A stretch of 27,801 bases of DNA from Thamnocephalis sphaerospora (GCA_003614735.1 KZ992590.1:1-27801), one strand, 5' to 3'; counted from the first letter of the stretch, positions 1 through 9,149 are shown. The notes: generated by a model from the sequence alone, not told the origin. Numbers and translations are program-made.

Positions 1-1353
1 CGGCGACGAGTGCTTACCGAGCGCAACCTGCGCCAGGGAAGATGCGTGCGCCGCACCCTTTGTCTGTCGGAGGATATCGTCAATGCGGCCAAATGGGATA
101 TTGACGTTGCCACGTCCGCTGGTATTTGTGTCGTTGATCGGACAAAGCCTGGAGAACGGTCCGCTGAGAAAATATACGCCATTGATGGCGACCTCGTACG
201 CAAAGATCAACGAAATGGTGAGCGTATCATTTTGCCCGATTCATCAGACACTACTGGCATACATGTGCCTATACGGCTGATCGGATCGAGCGATCGGCGA
301 GATTGCGAGCACATCAATTCGCCAGCCTCGTCAGATGCTAATGGTATGCAGGTGCCTGTACAGCTGACTGAATCGAGTGATCAGCCAGGACACGTCAGCC
401 TGAATTGGCATAGGCATCTAATGCATTGTCGGTTTTCTGTGGCGCAGCACTCTGCCGACGCGTCGATGCTGCAAGTATGGGAGACTAGCAAGCCTTCCTT
501 GAGGCGCAGCATTCAGTTGAACCATCCAATGGTGCTGATTCAGGTTTGCGATCGCTGGGCATTGACTCTACAGTCGATACAGTCGCTCGACAACGATGCG
601 CCCTCGGAAATAATAGTGCTCAATTTGGAGCGCGGCGTAACGTGCCCTAGCGCTGTTGTCCCGCGTGCTCTAGAGGAGTGCTACTTTGTGCGCACAGACG
701 AACATACAACCATGGTGTATGGTGTAATGATGCAGGATGACGGTTTTAGCATACTCAACTGGTACCTCTATCGCTTTGCTGTAGGTCAGCCTGCGCAACT
801 GGTGCATACTGCAAACATCGCTACGCCGGCGCCCATCTTTTGCCCACTTCCCAACTTTTCCTTGCCCGATGAAAACGGCAGCAACGACGCTGATCACGTC
901 CATTACATGTCGCTAAGTGCCTTCACCACTACAGGACAAAGCATATTGCTGCATCATTCGCTGCCCACAACCCATCGATCGGATGCGCCATTTACCGCCC
1001 AATACAAATTCCTATCGGTGGACACTAGTGCCGTTGCACAGACACGCCGCGGTTTTGTCGGCTACCTGGATGGGCACCTTGTGTCTTACAACAGGGACGG
1101 TACCGTGCACCGTAGGCATCAACGGCCAGTTGCAAACGAGTGCTGGTCGATGTTAGGAGACATCTACTTGGTAAAGGAAACGGTTCAGGAAAAGCAGACA
1201 ATGACGCTGGTTGATACTGCCACTGGAGATGAACTGCCGGACTTTCCTGTACTATCGCCAAAAACAGGAGAGTACGGTGCACTTGTCACATGCCTGGTCC
1301 GCATGCTTGATGATGAAAGGAGCATAGAAGTTATCAGCTTTGGTGCAGCCTAG
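1..1353 (+). CDS. F-box-like protein, 5' end missing
   Basis: The frame is open from the first base of the window and stops with TAG at 1351-1353, so the N-terminus lies outside. The first visible residues (RRRVLTERNLRQGRC) resemble the segment that follows an F-box helix bundle in fungal F-box proteins, where a Trp/Arg-rich stretch leads into a variable substrate-binding region. The rest alternates short hydrophobic strands with loops (for example VLIQVCDRWALTLQ and GFVGYLDGHLVSYNRDG), which suggests a beta-propeller-like fold, but no WD signature is clear. About residues 77-125 contain an imperfect internal duplication (SSDTTGIHVPIRL then SSDANGMQVPVQL, about 29 residues apart). No intron is needed in the visible part. 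The F-box role (substrate adaptor of an SCF ubiquitin ligase) is inference, because the F-box itself is not in view. Confidence 0.5.
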   Translation, partial: RRRVLTERNLRQGRCVRRTLCLSEDIVNAAKWDIDVATSAGICVVDRTKPGERSAEKIYAIDGDLVRKDQRNGERIILPDSSDTTGIHVPIRLIGSSDRRDCEHINSPASSDANGMQVPVQLTESSDQPGHVSLNWHRHLMHCRFSVAQHSADASMLQVWETSKPSLRRSIQLNHPMVLIQVCDRWALTLQSIQSLDNDAPSEIIVLNLERGVTCPSAVVPRALEECYFVRTDEHTTMVYGVMMQDDGFSILNWYLYRFAVGQPAQLVHTANIATPAPIFCPLPNFSLPDENGSNDADHVHYMSLSAFTTTGQSILLHHSLPTTHRSDAPFTAQYKFLSVDTSAVAQTRRGFVGYLDGHLVSYNRDGTVHRRHQRPVANECWSMLGDIYLVKETVQEKQTMTLVDTATGDELPDFPVLSPKTGEYGALVTCLVRMLDDERSIEVISFGAA

Positions 1354-2153
1354 CAGTGTATAATCTGTCTGCTTGATGTACACGCACATGCCCATGGTGG
1401 CATGAACCGATTTGGCGTGCACAGTGCAAATCGACATAGGGATGGACCAACATGTCTCTATGCGCTCCACTTCCACGGCACACAAGAGTAAATAGCCGTG
1501 GCTTGTAGCCGGTCAAATTGCATCGCCTTTTCGTTGCCACAGGCCATGTAAGCGTTGACAAGGATTGGCTTACTACGTTTGTATCTTGGCGCAGGATTGC
1601 GATCTCTTGTTTGAACTGGTAGTGCTTGCATCTGGTGTTGGTCGCGCTGCGTAATTTGTGTTTCGATCGTGCGATCCACCGCCCTGCAGCGAGATTTTCA
1701 TTAGCACCTACGCGTGGTGCCCCGGGCTGCCCTGGCCGCTGCTATCAGCTTATTCCTTTCCATTATCGGTAATCTAAGCACGCTATCGCGATTATCACAT
1801 AGTGTATACGCTGTGTAAACCTCGTGGGCTGTGGGCCGCACAAGCGGTAAAAACCAAATAGAGCTGTAACACTACCTCGTATGTTGTCTGCGCCTCGTGG
1901 TCTCCTACAGACAAGTGTGGCACTTGCTACTCTTATGCCTTGCAAAACTAGAGTCCGGCCATTGTGCCAAAAAACCTGCAGCCAAATATCGGCAAGCTGG
2001 CACGCTTTTAAGGCGCGTCTGCTTATCTAGCCTCTTACCCCGAGCCACGCCATCGCACTTTGCATCGCCACAGAGCCTAGAGTTTTTTCACGTCTATCTC
2101 CGCCCAGCCTTCGATACAAGTGGTGCCGCGCCTAGCACCGTTAGCCATTCGCT
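1354..2153. other. Intergenic stretch, no gene supported
   Basis: About 800 bases between the F-box-like gene and the secreted pseudokinase. Short open frames on both strands have no recognisable content, consistent splice signals or signal peptide. The last 200 bases probably hold the promoter and 5' leader of the downstream gene. An AT-rich TTTTAA at 2006-2011 lies about 145 bases before its ATG, but it is a weak TATA candidate. Confidence 0.5.
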
Positions 2154-3592
2154 ATGCGCACACTAGCTGCCCGCACAATTTTCGCTATAGCTGCCGTCGC
2201 GCTGCTAAGCAGCGACCTGTCCTGTGCAGGTCCAGCGCAATCTGGCGCGTCGTCTAGCAGCAGTGCATCACTCCAGGCTCCAGCTCAACCCGACCTGCCG
2301 CCAGACTACGATTCGCTGCGCGCAAATCCAGCGCAGTCTACCGCGTCGATAGTCAGTGAATCTAATTGGCCCAATCAGCCTGATCTCTATATTGTAAAAT
2401 GGCACCCCGAGGGAGAGAAAGGAATGCGCACTGCGGTTGTGGACTATAGCGGTGTGAATGGCTTGCTCAAGTGCACCCCACATTTGGATCAGTATAACAA
2501 CGAGGTTGCAGCGCTCACCGTAAGCTTGAAGCTAGCATGCGGAGCACGCCTGCAGCTGCGCTAACTCTTTGACTAGGTATTCAATGACGTTTTGCAAGAT
2601 ATCGTCGAGCTGCGAGTGCCAAAAATACTGGACATGTTCCGGACAAATGACAACTATCACTGTTTGGTTTTGGAGATGATCAATACATACAGCCTGCGCG
2701 AGTATGTGTCCATGATGCCAGAGTATCTGAGAGATGTAGCTGTATTTAGAATTGCGCCTTATATTTCCTACGGTGAGTGCCATCCGACGACTCTGTTGAT
2801 TGCGGGCGCAGGTCAATACTGACATTGCCGGTACGCAGCCATCCACTTTGTGCACAAGTGCAGATTCATCCATGGCAATATCACCCCAGACAGTAGGTGC
2901 AATGCTTGCACGCACACGTCTCTGTGTAGCCTTACATGACGCGTTTGCCAACCGTAGCCATCTATTGTCAGGTAAACGAGGAAACTGACACTGTTAGATT
3001 GATTCTCACGGGCTTTGAAGGATCGCAAGCCTGGTCAAATTCGACACAGCCATCGGTCGTCAAGCCAAAGGGCTATGTCCCGCCAGAGGACTACACCGAG
3101 CCAGAGGTCAATCAACGTTTGCGCGATTCATGGATGGTTGGTGCAACACTATATGCTCTGGTGAACGGCCATCCGCCCTACGGCTTTGTGCACTCCAAAA
3201 AGCACAAAGCTATGCTTCCGGTGCCTACAAAGGAGCTGGAGAAAACAATGGAACAAGTGGCGGAAACCGGCAATAACACGTATCCGCCGATCAAAACAAA
3301 AAGTGAAGCACTAATCAAGCAAATCGGATGGCTTATGGAGCCTCTGCCTCAATACCGCAGTGACGTTAGTCGCATCTATTGGAAAACAAGGTTGGACCCT
3401 GATATTATCCGCGTAACCAAGAAGCAAAACATGAAGGCCCATTGGGACCACCTAAAGTCGAAGCTGCCCATTATCGGAACGCCTAGCTGGCAGGTTGAGC
3501 CGCCTCAAAGCAGTCGTGTTGAAGACACATACACGCAATTTCCCCAGATCCAGCGTATTGAGGATACGTCTACGCGGTATAAGCATCCGTGA
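2154..3592 (+). CDS. Secreted protein-kinase-like pseudokinase
   Basis: Four exons (2154-2519, 2577-2772, 2839-2892, 2958-3592) join to 416 residues, with phases matching at all three introns (57, 66 and 65 nt). The first ~25 residues are a signal peptide (basic start, hydrophobic AIAAVALLSS core, Cys-Ala-Gly exit), followed by a Ser/Ala/Pro linker. A kinase fold follows: a possible beta-3 Lys in GLLKC, an alpha-C Glu in NNEVAAL, a hinge-like LVLEMINTYSLREYV, and the F-helix pattern DSWMVGATLYALVNGHPPY. The catalytic loop reads HGNITPDT instead of HRDxKPxN, and the DFG site reads GFEG. The proton acceptor, the loop Lys and Asn, and the metal-binding Asp are therefore all replaced. Expected to be inactive as a kinase and exported or lumenal, with several Asn-glycosylation sequons. 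A binding or decoy role is a guess. The fold is fairly certain, the exon joins good. Confidence 0.8.
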
Positions 3593-3671
3593 GATTTGAA
3601 TGGCTGCGCTACACCGCATGGCGGTTGTTAATGGCTAGCTGCACGCATAACGTACTTTTATGCCCGCTCAT

Positions 3672-3677
3672 AATAAA
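3672..3677 (+). terminator. AATAAA polyadenylation signal of the pseudokinase gene
   Basis: An AATAAA lies about 80 bases after the pseudokinase stop codon, at the usual distance for cleavage and polyadenylation. Confidence 0.5.
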
Positions 3678-4430
3678 CCCACGTTTTAAAGGGCGCCGCA
3701 GAGGCATTTGAACAGGTTGCCACCGCCTGCAAGCTGTAAGCTGTCTCGATATTACACTTGAGCAAAAGCGCGTACAGCTTTGGAAATACAAGACTGGTGC
3801 TACATCGACAAGTGCTCTTGTGATCGCGAGTAATCTGCTGCACATGACCAGCATGCCTACTTTGTATCGCGTTTACTCCTTGTAGACCGCGGTGCATACG
3901 CATCTTGCCGTTACACAGCCAATGGGTGTGTCTCCTGGTTTACGTATATAGCAACCCGGCTGAGCCAACGACGGTTTGAGATTTGGCGACATTGTAACAT
4001 CGGGGTAACACATTTTGACTGCACGCTAGTTTTTGCGTGCGCACCCGGTATATTTTGCTTCTTTTGCCCAAAATGGGGGTAGTAAGCACTAGAGCAAGTG
4101 GCAGGGCGGTTCAACTGAAGCGCGGTGAAACCAGCGTGGAAACAGCAATTGGCGGCACTTGGGGGCATGTAACAGCCCCATGTGCGCTAATTGTGTATCA
4201 AGTATACTTCATTGGAATGAGGCGGCTGCTAGCTATCAAGTGTTACCGACAGCCCCCTAATTGTTCGAGCTACAAAAGGTGCATTGATTACTGCGCATCA
4301 ACGATGGCCCATCACTCATACGTCTACGCGTCAGCACCGCACATCCATTCGCCTCCAATATCCGGTACCAATAGCAGACGGTAGACTCTGGCTATACATT
4401 CCAACTCTGAGCCGCTCACCCAGGTTGTCA
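3678..4430. other. Intergenic stretch, no gene supported
   Basis: Open frames of up to about 115 codons occur on both strands but overlap each other and show no domain, signal peptide or splice pattern. The right-hand part is the probable promoter of the small secreted protein at 4497. An imperfect TATA-like ACAAAAG lies near 4272. Confidence 0.45.
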
Positions 4431-4496
4431 CCTTTGAGAAAGCTGGTCCTTTCGCAAGCTTATCGCGCGGTACTCACTTATCGTTCCACTGCCAAA
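4431..4496 (+). promoter_or_regulatory. 5' leader shared with the gene at 6593
   Basis: The ~65 bases before the ATG align with 6528-6592 before the next small secreted gene. GAAAGCTGGT starts 59 bases before this ATG and 60 bases before the other, followed by CTTTC, CAAG, TATC and a CACT-CATCG-like block at equivalent places. The spacing to the ATG is almost identical. This is probably transcribed 5' UTR kept by duplication or selection. Seen directly in the sequence; function unknown. Confidence 0.6.
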
Positions 4497-4892
4497 ATGC
4501 GTTCCTCTCTGCTTTCTATTGCTGCCGTCGCCGTCGTGCTAGCTCTCTGTCAAGCGAGTAACGCAACGCCGATCCGCAATATTGTTGAGCCGACCAATGA
4601 TGTCGTTGAACCAACCCGCGATGCTGTTGAAGAGTCATCAAGCAAAAGCGGCAACAGCATGCCACTGGCCAGCAACGAGGCCGCTCTTTCCGTCGATAAC
4701 TGCCAAAAGGGTGTTTGCATGATATACAAGTATCCTAATGGTATCCGAAGCATCGGTGCATGCTCAAAGAAAACCAAGAATGGTGTATACTTGGGCCAAA
4801 AGGTCAACGGTGTGTGCATACTATTGCCAGAGGAGCAGAAGCGCTATAACAAAGACAGCCGTCTTAGCAGAGACATGTGGTCGCTCGAATAA
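4497..4892 (+). CDS. Small secreted cysteine-containing protein, 131 aa
   Basis: A single-exon frame starts at ATG 4497 in context GCCAAAATG. The frame is open further upstream, but this Met alone places a good signal peptide (MRSSLLSIAAVAVVLALCQA, cleavage near SNA/TP) at the N-terminus. The mature part begins with three seven-residue units (IVEPTND, VVEPTRD, AVEESSS), then a Ser/Asn-rich linker. Its C-terminal half is compact, with four cysteines (NCQKGVC, GACSK, NGVCIL) that could form two disulfides. I recognise no family. The leader, signal peptide and A-x-P-I start of the mature region resemble the gene at 6593, whereas the remainder does not. The AATAAA overlaps the stop codon. The secreted, effector-like reading is inference. 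Confidence 0.75.
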   Translation: MRSSLLSIAAVAVVLALCQASNATPIRNIVEPTNDVVEPTRDAVEESSSKSGNSMPLASNEAALSVDNCQKGVCMIYKYPNGIRSIGACSKKTKNGVYLGQKVNGVCILLPEEQKRYNKDSRLSRDMWSLE

Positions 4893-4893
4893 A
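4888..4893 (+). terminator. AATAAA overlapping the stop codon
   Basis: The TAA stop at 4890-4892 is embedded in an AATAAA hexamer, implying a very short 3' UTR if it is used. Confidence 0.45.
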
Positions 4894-5745
4894 AGTACGC
4901 ACGCATGTCTGCCGTGCACTTGGACACTTTACCTGTAACTTTGGTGTTGTAGACTGTATAGAGCGTCGGTGGCACATTTGAGTGCGCTATGCTGGTGTGT
5001 GTGGCGGGTTTGCGGCCGACATTACTGCCGAAGCCAGCTTTTCACTAGCGAGACACAACTATGCCTGCAATCTGGTGGCGAATCTATTGCCGCTTAGCCT
5101 CTCCTGCTCAGATACACCAAAAGTCGTGGGTGCGATGAGCAAGACGCCCACTGACTGGGCAGATGATAACGGTATACTGACTCTTGTACGTCGCCTGGTC
5201 AGCCACTCATGCTGCAACATGATAGCCACCAGGAGAGTGTGGCATGGGTGGTCACAGTCTTTGACATACTATTAGCCACGCAATGCTGTCATGTGCGCGT
5301 TTTCTCTCCAGTGGTGGTGCATTGATGAGCAGCATGTCCAGTAAAACTTGCACAAAATACTTTTTACAGCACATGGCGGCTTTTCAAGTGCTTGACTGTT
5401 GATTGTATGACGTGCAGAACATTTGGTAATGCACTGATGTGTGGGTAAGCCGAATGCGACCGGGGTGTTTAGAATTGCCGCATCTGCTACCGGCTAATTA
5501 CTCCCATGTTTTCACCGCTCGTGTTATACTGCCAAAAACCGCCAAAAACCGCTATGCAATTACTTGCATTGGCTGGAGCACGCTAAATTGGTGCGAGGTG
5601 AGCTGCCGCTAGAATGTTAGCGCGAGTGAAGCACAGCAGCGGCGGCAAGTGGCAGACAGAGCACAAAGGCGCATCCGGAAGAAATGCAACCAAACAAGCA
5701 ACCCTATTACTGGACGGGTGCGCTGGCGAGCACTCTGAGTCGTAG
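4894..5745. other. Intergenic stretch, no gene supported
   Basis: Frames here are short and look non-coding. A perfect tandem pair of the decamer GCCAAAAACC sits at 5531-5550. Nothing else stands out. Confidence 0.4.
5531..5550. repeat. Two tandem copies of a decamer
   Basis: GCCAAAAACC is repeated twice head to tail. Too short for a confident role. Confidence 0.7.
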
Positions 5746-5787
5746 TGGCAATCTCGAGTGACCCATTGCTCTACGTATCTGCAGCGT

Positions 5788-6035
5788 ATGCTTGCTAAAA
5801 CTGTACGCGGTCCTACAGCCATGCTTCCAAAATGCGCACCCATACCCATCGAGTATATGTTTGAGCTGCTGTATAGTAACCGAACTGAACCAGATATCGA
5901 TTGGCACTTGTAACAGCGCAACAACATTTCGATTTTGGTCGACGCTGGACTCGTAGACCGGCGCCTATTTGGGCATTTGAAAAGACCGGGGCACTTGGCG
6001 TCTCGACTTTTTCAAAAGCAGTGGCAGCTAAATGA
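5788..6035 (+). other. Possible small two-exon gene or gene relic
   Basis: From ATG 5788 the frame reads protein-like sequence (PKCAPIPIEYMFELLYSNR, then EPDIDWHL) to an in-frame TAA at 5911-5913. A 47-nt GT-AG intron (5910-5956) would remove that stop and continue for 25 residues in phase (APIWAFEKTGALGVS) to TGA at 6033-6035, giving 66 residues. Without splicing, the same frame also stays open beyond the TAA to 6060. No signal peptide, family or strong branch point is seen. It could be a functional small gene, the relic of a larger one, or chance. Confidence 0.22.
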
Positions 6036-6420
6036 TGCAAGTAGCAGTACTGCAAAGTAGCGTCATTATACGAATTTCTGTCAGTTTATCGATACTGGTG
6101 AGCACACCCGCGCATGTGCTGGCAGTTTGCTGGAAAGCGCCATATAGTGCTGATGTCGCTCTGAGCTGTGTTGCATGGTTCTGTGGTCCGCGTTCCCGGT
6201 AGCGTAAACTCCAGATCTTTGCAATGTGTCTGCAGGTCCAAATCCATTAAGAGTAGAAAGAGTGAAACGCGTCAGAACTGAAAATAAATGTACGCATCGC
6301 ATACACAAAGTGGGAATTGGAGTAAGCACGAGACACTATTTGGGTATTGCAGCACGTGGGTGCTTGCATCGCTCAAGCCGTTGGTACTTTGCCGCTTCCG
6401 TGGGCGCATGCTCGGCAAGC

Positions 6421-6427
6421 TATAAAA
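6421..6427 (+). promoter_or_regulatory. TATA box of the gene at 6593
   Basis: TATAAAA lies about 170 bases before the ATG, leaving room for a ~140-base 5' UTR that includes the shared leader. Confidence 0.55.
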
Positions 6428-6527
6428 TGGCGCGCTGTCGAACGCAAGCTACAGCCAAGCCATCCACTGCACACTCGCTCATCACCACATCCAGGTCGCC
6501 AATTCATCCGATTACAAACAAGCAGTC

Positions 6528-6592
6528 TTGAAGAAAGCTGGTTCTTTCACAAGACTATCTGCACAGCGCTCACTCATCGTCCCATTACCACC
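6528..6592 (+). promoter_or_regulatory. 5' leader shared with the gene at 4497
   Basis: This is the partner of 4431-4496. It has the same GAAAGCTGGT block and following CTTTC/CAAG/TATC elements, at the same distance from the ATG. Confidence 0.6.
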
Positions 6593-6939
6593 ATGCGTCT
6601 CACCCAGTTTTTTGCCGTCGCCGCTATCGCCGTGCTGTCTATCAGCACAACTTATGCAGCACCAATCAGTGACGATGAGCAAAAGGTCATAGCCGAATTG
6701 GACGCAACAATCTCCGAAATTTACGCTACGCTGGAGAACATCGACGCGGCATCGGATCGCAGCACGCCAGTACCCGAGACTCATGCTAGACTGGAGAAAG
6801 GTTTTGCATTTCATTGGATTGCATCAAGAACAAGCTCAAAAATGGATGGAAGAAGACGGTAGAAATCGCGAACGATATAGCTGAAGCAAAGTATGAGAGA
6901 GATATGGCCACTGTAAACCTGATCAAAGGTATTTTCTAG
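6593..6939 (+). CDS. Small secreted helical protein, probably two exons
   Basis: ATG 6593 (CCACCATGC) opens a signal peptide (MRLTQFFAVAAIAVLSIST, cleavage near AYA/AP) and a helical stretch (KVIAELDATISEIYATLEN). Read straight through, the frame stops at 6862 after unconvincing residues. A second frame from about 6829 to TAG 6937-6939 reads well (NGWKKTVEIANDIAEAKYE). A 59-nt GT-AG intron at 6770-6828 joins the two in phase 0, giving 95 residues, and 59 nt is typical for this window. Its donor (GTACCC) and branch point are weak, so a one-base frameshift in a decaying gene or an assembly error remains possible. No cysteine is predicted in the mature protein. An AATAAA at 6991-6996 fits the longer 3' end. 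Family unknown. Confidence 0.55.
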
Positions 6940-6990
6940 AAAATGAGATGATGCATTTCGTCTATTCAGCGGCCACTTTCATGGTAGCCG

Positions 6991-6996
6991 AATAAA
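6991..6996 (+). terminator. AATAAA polyadenylation signal
   Basis: It lies 52 bases after the stop of the spliced reading of the gene at 6593, supporting a gene end at 6939 rather than 6862. Confidence 0.45.
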
Positions 6997-7606
6997 CGAT
7001 AAAATATATCCACTGTGTTCCTGGAAGAAATGGGCTGACTGCTCGTGCTAGCCAGCGCTGTTTCTTTGCAAAGACACCGTAACTGCTCACTTCAATGTTG
7101 GTGCAGTGCTTGGCGGCAATGACATCGCATATCATACTGCCCAGGGGTGACCGCACGTTACTTGACTTTTAGCATCCACCTTTGGTTCTCGTTATTGCAT
7201 AACATATACATGAGCTCGTTTTAGTAAGAGGAGTGCACTGGCGCTGCTGCAGCACCGTCCCATCCTTTTGTCAAATGCGACAGCTGCCAAGCATAGTCTT
7301 TGCAGTCAAAAGATCGCTACTCTGTGCAATTCCCGCTGTAGCCCACTTAGTGCCCGATCATGTGCAGGCGTTCGATTCAACATAGCTGGGCACGGCGTAT
7401 GGACGCATGTAGAGGCTACATTTTGGCCATTAGGTAGTGGATTCGCTACGCAGTTCACCATTATTGCTGCCCTACATATCTGTTCGTTCGTTTTGACTGT
7501 GCTTTTAGTATATATACGAGCACGTATGTACACAGCTCTGCTTGCTATTGGGGCCTTTCATGTTGCATAGCTGTGTCAGCTAACCACATGCAGCGCTAGG
7601 AGACGA
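6997..7606. other. Intergenic stretch between converging genes
   Basis: No credible gene. A plus frame at 7268-7570 has a hydrophobic end but no consistent coding character. The region serves as 3' flank for the genes on both sides. Confidence 0.45.
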
Positions 7607-8344
7607 TTAAGCGGCTGTGCCACTGTCGTTTTTAGAGTCTTCTTCCAGCTCGAAATGGCTGCTGGTACTCATGCGTTCGTCGGGCTTTGCATAAACAGCG
7701 CTGCGGTTATCATCATCGCTCATATACCCGTAGTCGTCCCTGCCATCGCCGTTCATCGGCTCTTCTTCGCTTGCGGAATGCTCCGCATCAGAGTCAAGTC
7801 TTGCCCAAGCACCGCTAGTAGTCCCGGTAAAGCGGTGGCTAGCGGTGCCTCCATTGTCATCATCCGAGCCAGTGTCAAACCGTGACCACGGAAATGCTGT
7901 GCCGCCATGATCTTCCGATGTGCGTCCGCAACTGCCCGCCCTTTCGGCCGCCAATACAAGCTCCTGTGCGTCGGCAGAGACCATACTATGCGTGCTGTCG
8001 CCATCGCCACCCTCTAGCAGGCGCTCATACTGCTCTTCTTCGTCCAAGTCGCGTCGCGTGCGGCCTCCAACAGCCGATGAGAGACGCGGCGCAAGATCTG
8101 CCAGCCGGTAGCGTCCGGTGCTGGCGCGCGCGCGCAGGCTCTTCCAGACGAGCACTAAGAATGCAATCAGCAGTGGAATGCAGGCGAGTACTGGCTGCCG
8201 TTAAAGATGCGGCAGTAAGCGTAATTAAGGTCAGCGTTTGCACACGAGCTAGGCAGCAGCTCCTGGACGCACCCAACGCAGTGAGCGCAACCAGGCGTGG
8301 GTCTCCGCCGAGGTAGACAACGGTGTAGCAGCGTCGATGGGCAT
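7607..8344 (-). CDS. Acidic single-pass membrane protein
   Basis: Two exons (8344-8273 and 8194-7607) with a 78-nt intron (GTGCGT donor, phase 0) give 219 residues. The short N-terminus leads into one transmembrane helix spanning the splice join (about residues 24-42, PVLACIPLLIAFLVLVW). A basic cluster (KSLRARASTGRYR) follows, so the long C-terminus should be cytosolic. That tail of about 175 residues is acidic and serine-rich, and contains two candidate tyrosine sorting signals, YERL (residues 80-83) and YGYM (179-182). It also repeats a W-[SA]-R-[FL]-D-[TS] motif at about 127 and 154. No cleavable signal peptide is seen. A trafficking-related role is suggested by the motifs only, and the family is unknown. 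An additional upstream exon cannot be excluded. Confidence 0.6.
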
Positions 8345-8671
8345 GGGTAACGAGAGGCGGTGGGAAAACGACGGGTTCGCGGCCTGTGACACCGTAAACA
8401 GATGGGCGTTCTGCTACTAGTCTCGTCAATACCGAGCCTGCAGCGCGTTTGAGCATTTGATTGGTGATGCAAGTCGTTTTAATTGCGCGCAACGATGCAA
8501 ATCAGCGGCTTGGTTTTGCGCAATACAATTGAAGCGCTGATCTGGCCTTCAACACTGCAGACTGCCTATGCGCGTGACAATACAGCCGAGATGGCACTCG
8601 ATACTAGTGCTTGAATGGAAAGTGCCGTCACCACTGACTAGCAGTTGACCATTATTGCGCATCGCTGACTC
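8345..8671. other. Region between two minus-strand genes
   Basis: Probably the 5' flank of the membrane-protein gene and the 3' flank of the small secreted gene. Open frames here are not convincing. Confidence 0.4.
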
Positions 8672-8962
8672 TTAGGATGCTTGCTTGTCTGCTGTCGAAT
8701 GTTGCTGCCGGTGATTGGCCTTTTTGGAAGCGATGTTGTTGGCGAAAGGACTGGCGCTATGTGAAGAGGGCTGCAGCTCAGGCGGACCAGCGGGCTTCTG
8801 CTCCTTTTTAGATCGGTTGATGGAATTATTTCTATGAAGCAGCGCAAGCAGCGCCAAATCGCCATTGTCGGCCGGCAAAGCGCTGACCGACTGGGCGTCC
8901 GGACTGGCGACACCGACGACTGCCAGCAGCGCAGCAAGACAGTAGATAGCTGTGTATTTCAT
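8672..8962 (-). CDS. Small secreted disordered protein, 96 aa
   Basis: A single exon from ATG at 8962. Residues 1-23 form a signal peptide (MKYTAIYCLAALLAVVGVAS, cleavage near Asp-Ala-Gln). The mature chain of about 73 residues has no cysteine, a short leucine-rich segment (DLALLALLH), two overlapping Asn-glycosylation sequons (NNS, NRS), and a polar tail rich in Lys, Ser, Gln and Pro that is probably disordered. A TATAAAA on the same strand lies about 190 bases upstream. No family is recognised. With the genes at 2154, 4497, 6593 and 9937 it makes a run of secreted products. Confidence 0.65.
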   Translation of the reverse strand: MKYTAIYCLAALLAVVGVASPDAQSVSALPADNGDLALLALLHRNNSINRSKKEQKPAGPPELQPSSHSASPFANNIASKKANHRQQHSTADKQAS

Positions 8963-9149
8963 GATGGCGTTACTTGCGTGCTATACGTCCTGTTGACCAA
9001 CTACTTCAACAGTCAGCTGTGGCTTGGGCAAGTGTGTATGGTCACTGTATGATGGGTGGCTTGGGCGGTGGAAGAGTGTGCTTCAAGCGCAAGAGACTGA
9101 TGGGATAAGATGGGGTACTCCACTGCCGCAAGAGCGTGGTTTTGCACAC

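Noticed and set aside
5583-5927. Minus-strand 114-codon frame
   Set aside because: Cysteine-rich by chance composition. No start context, signal peptide or family, and it is antisense to the better-reading plus frame.
7364-7378. GCGTTCGATTC resembling a tRNA B box
   Set aside because: No matching A box or cloverleaf stems at the needed spacing.
7268-7570. Plus-strand 100-codon frame with a hydrophobic end
   Set aside because: No signal peptide at the start, no domain, and an equally long frame on the other strand.
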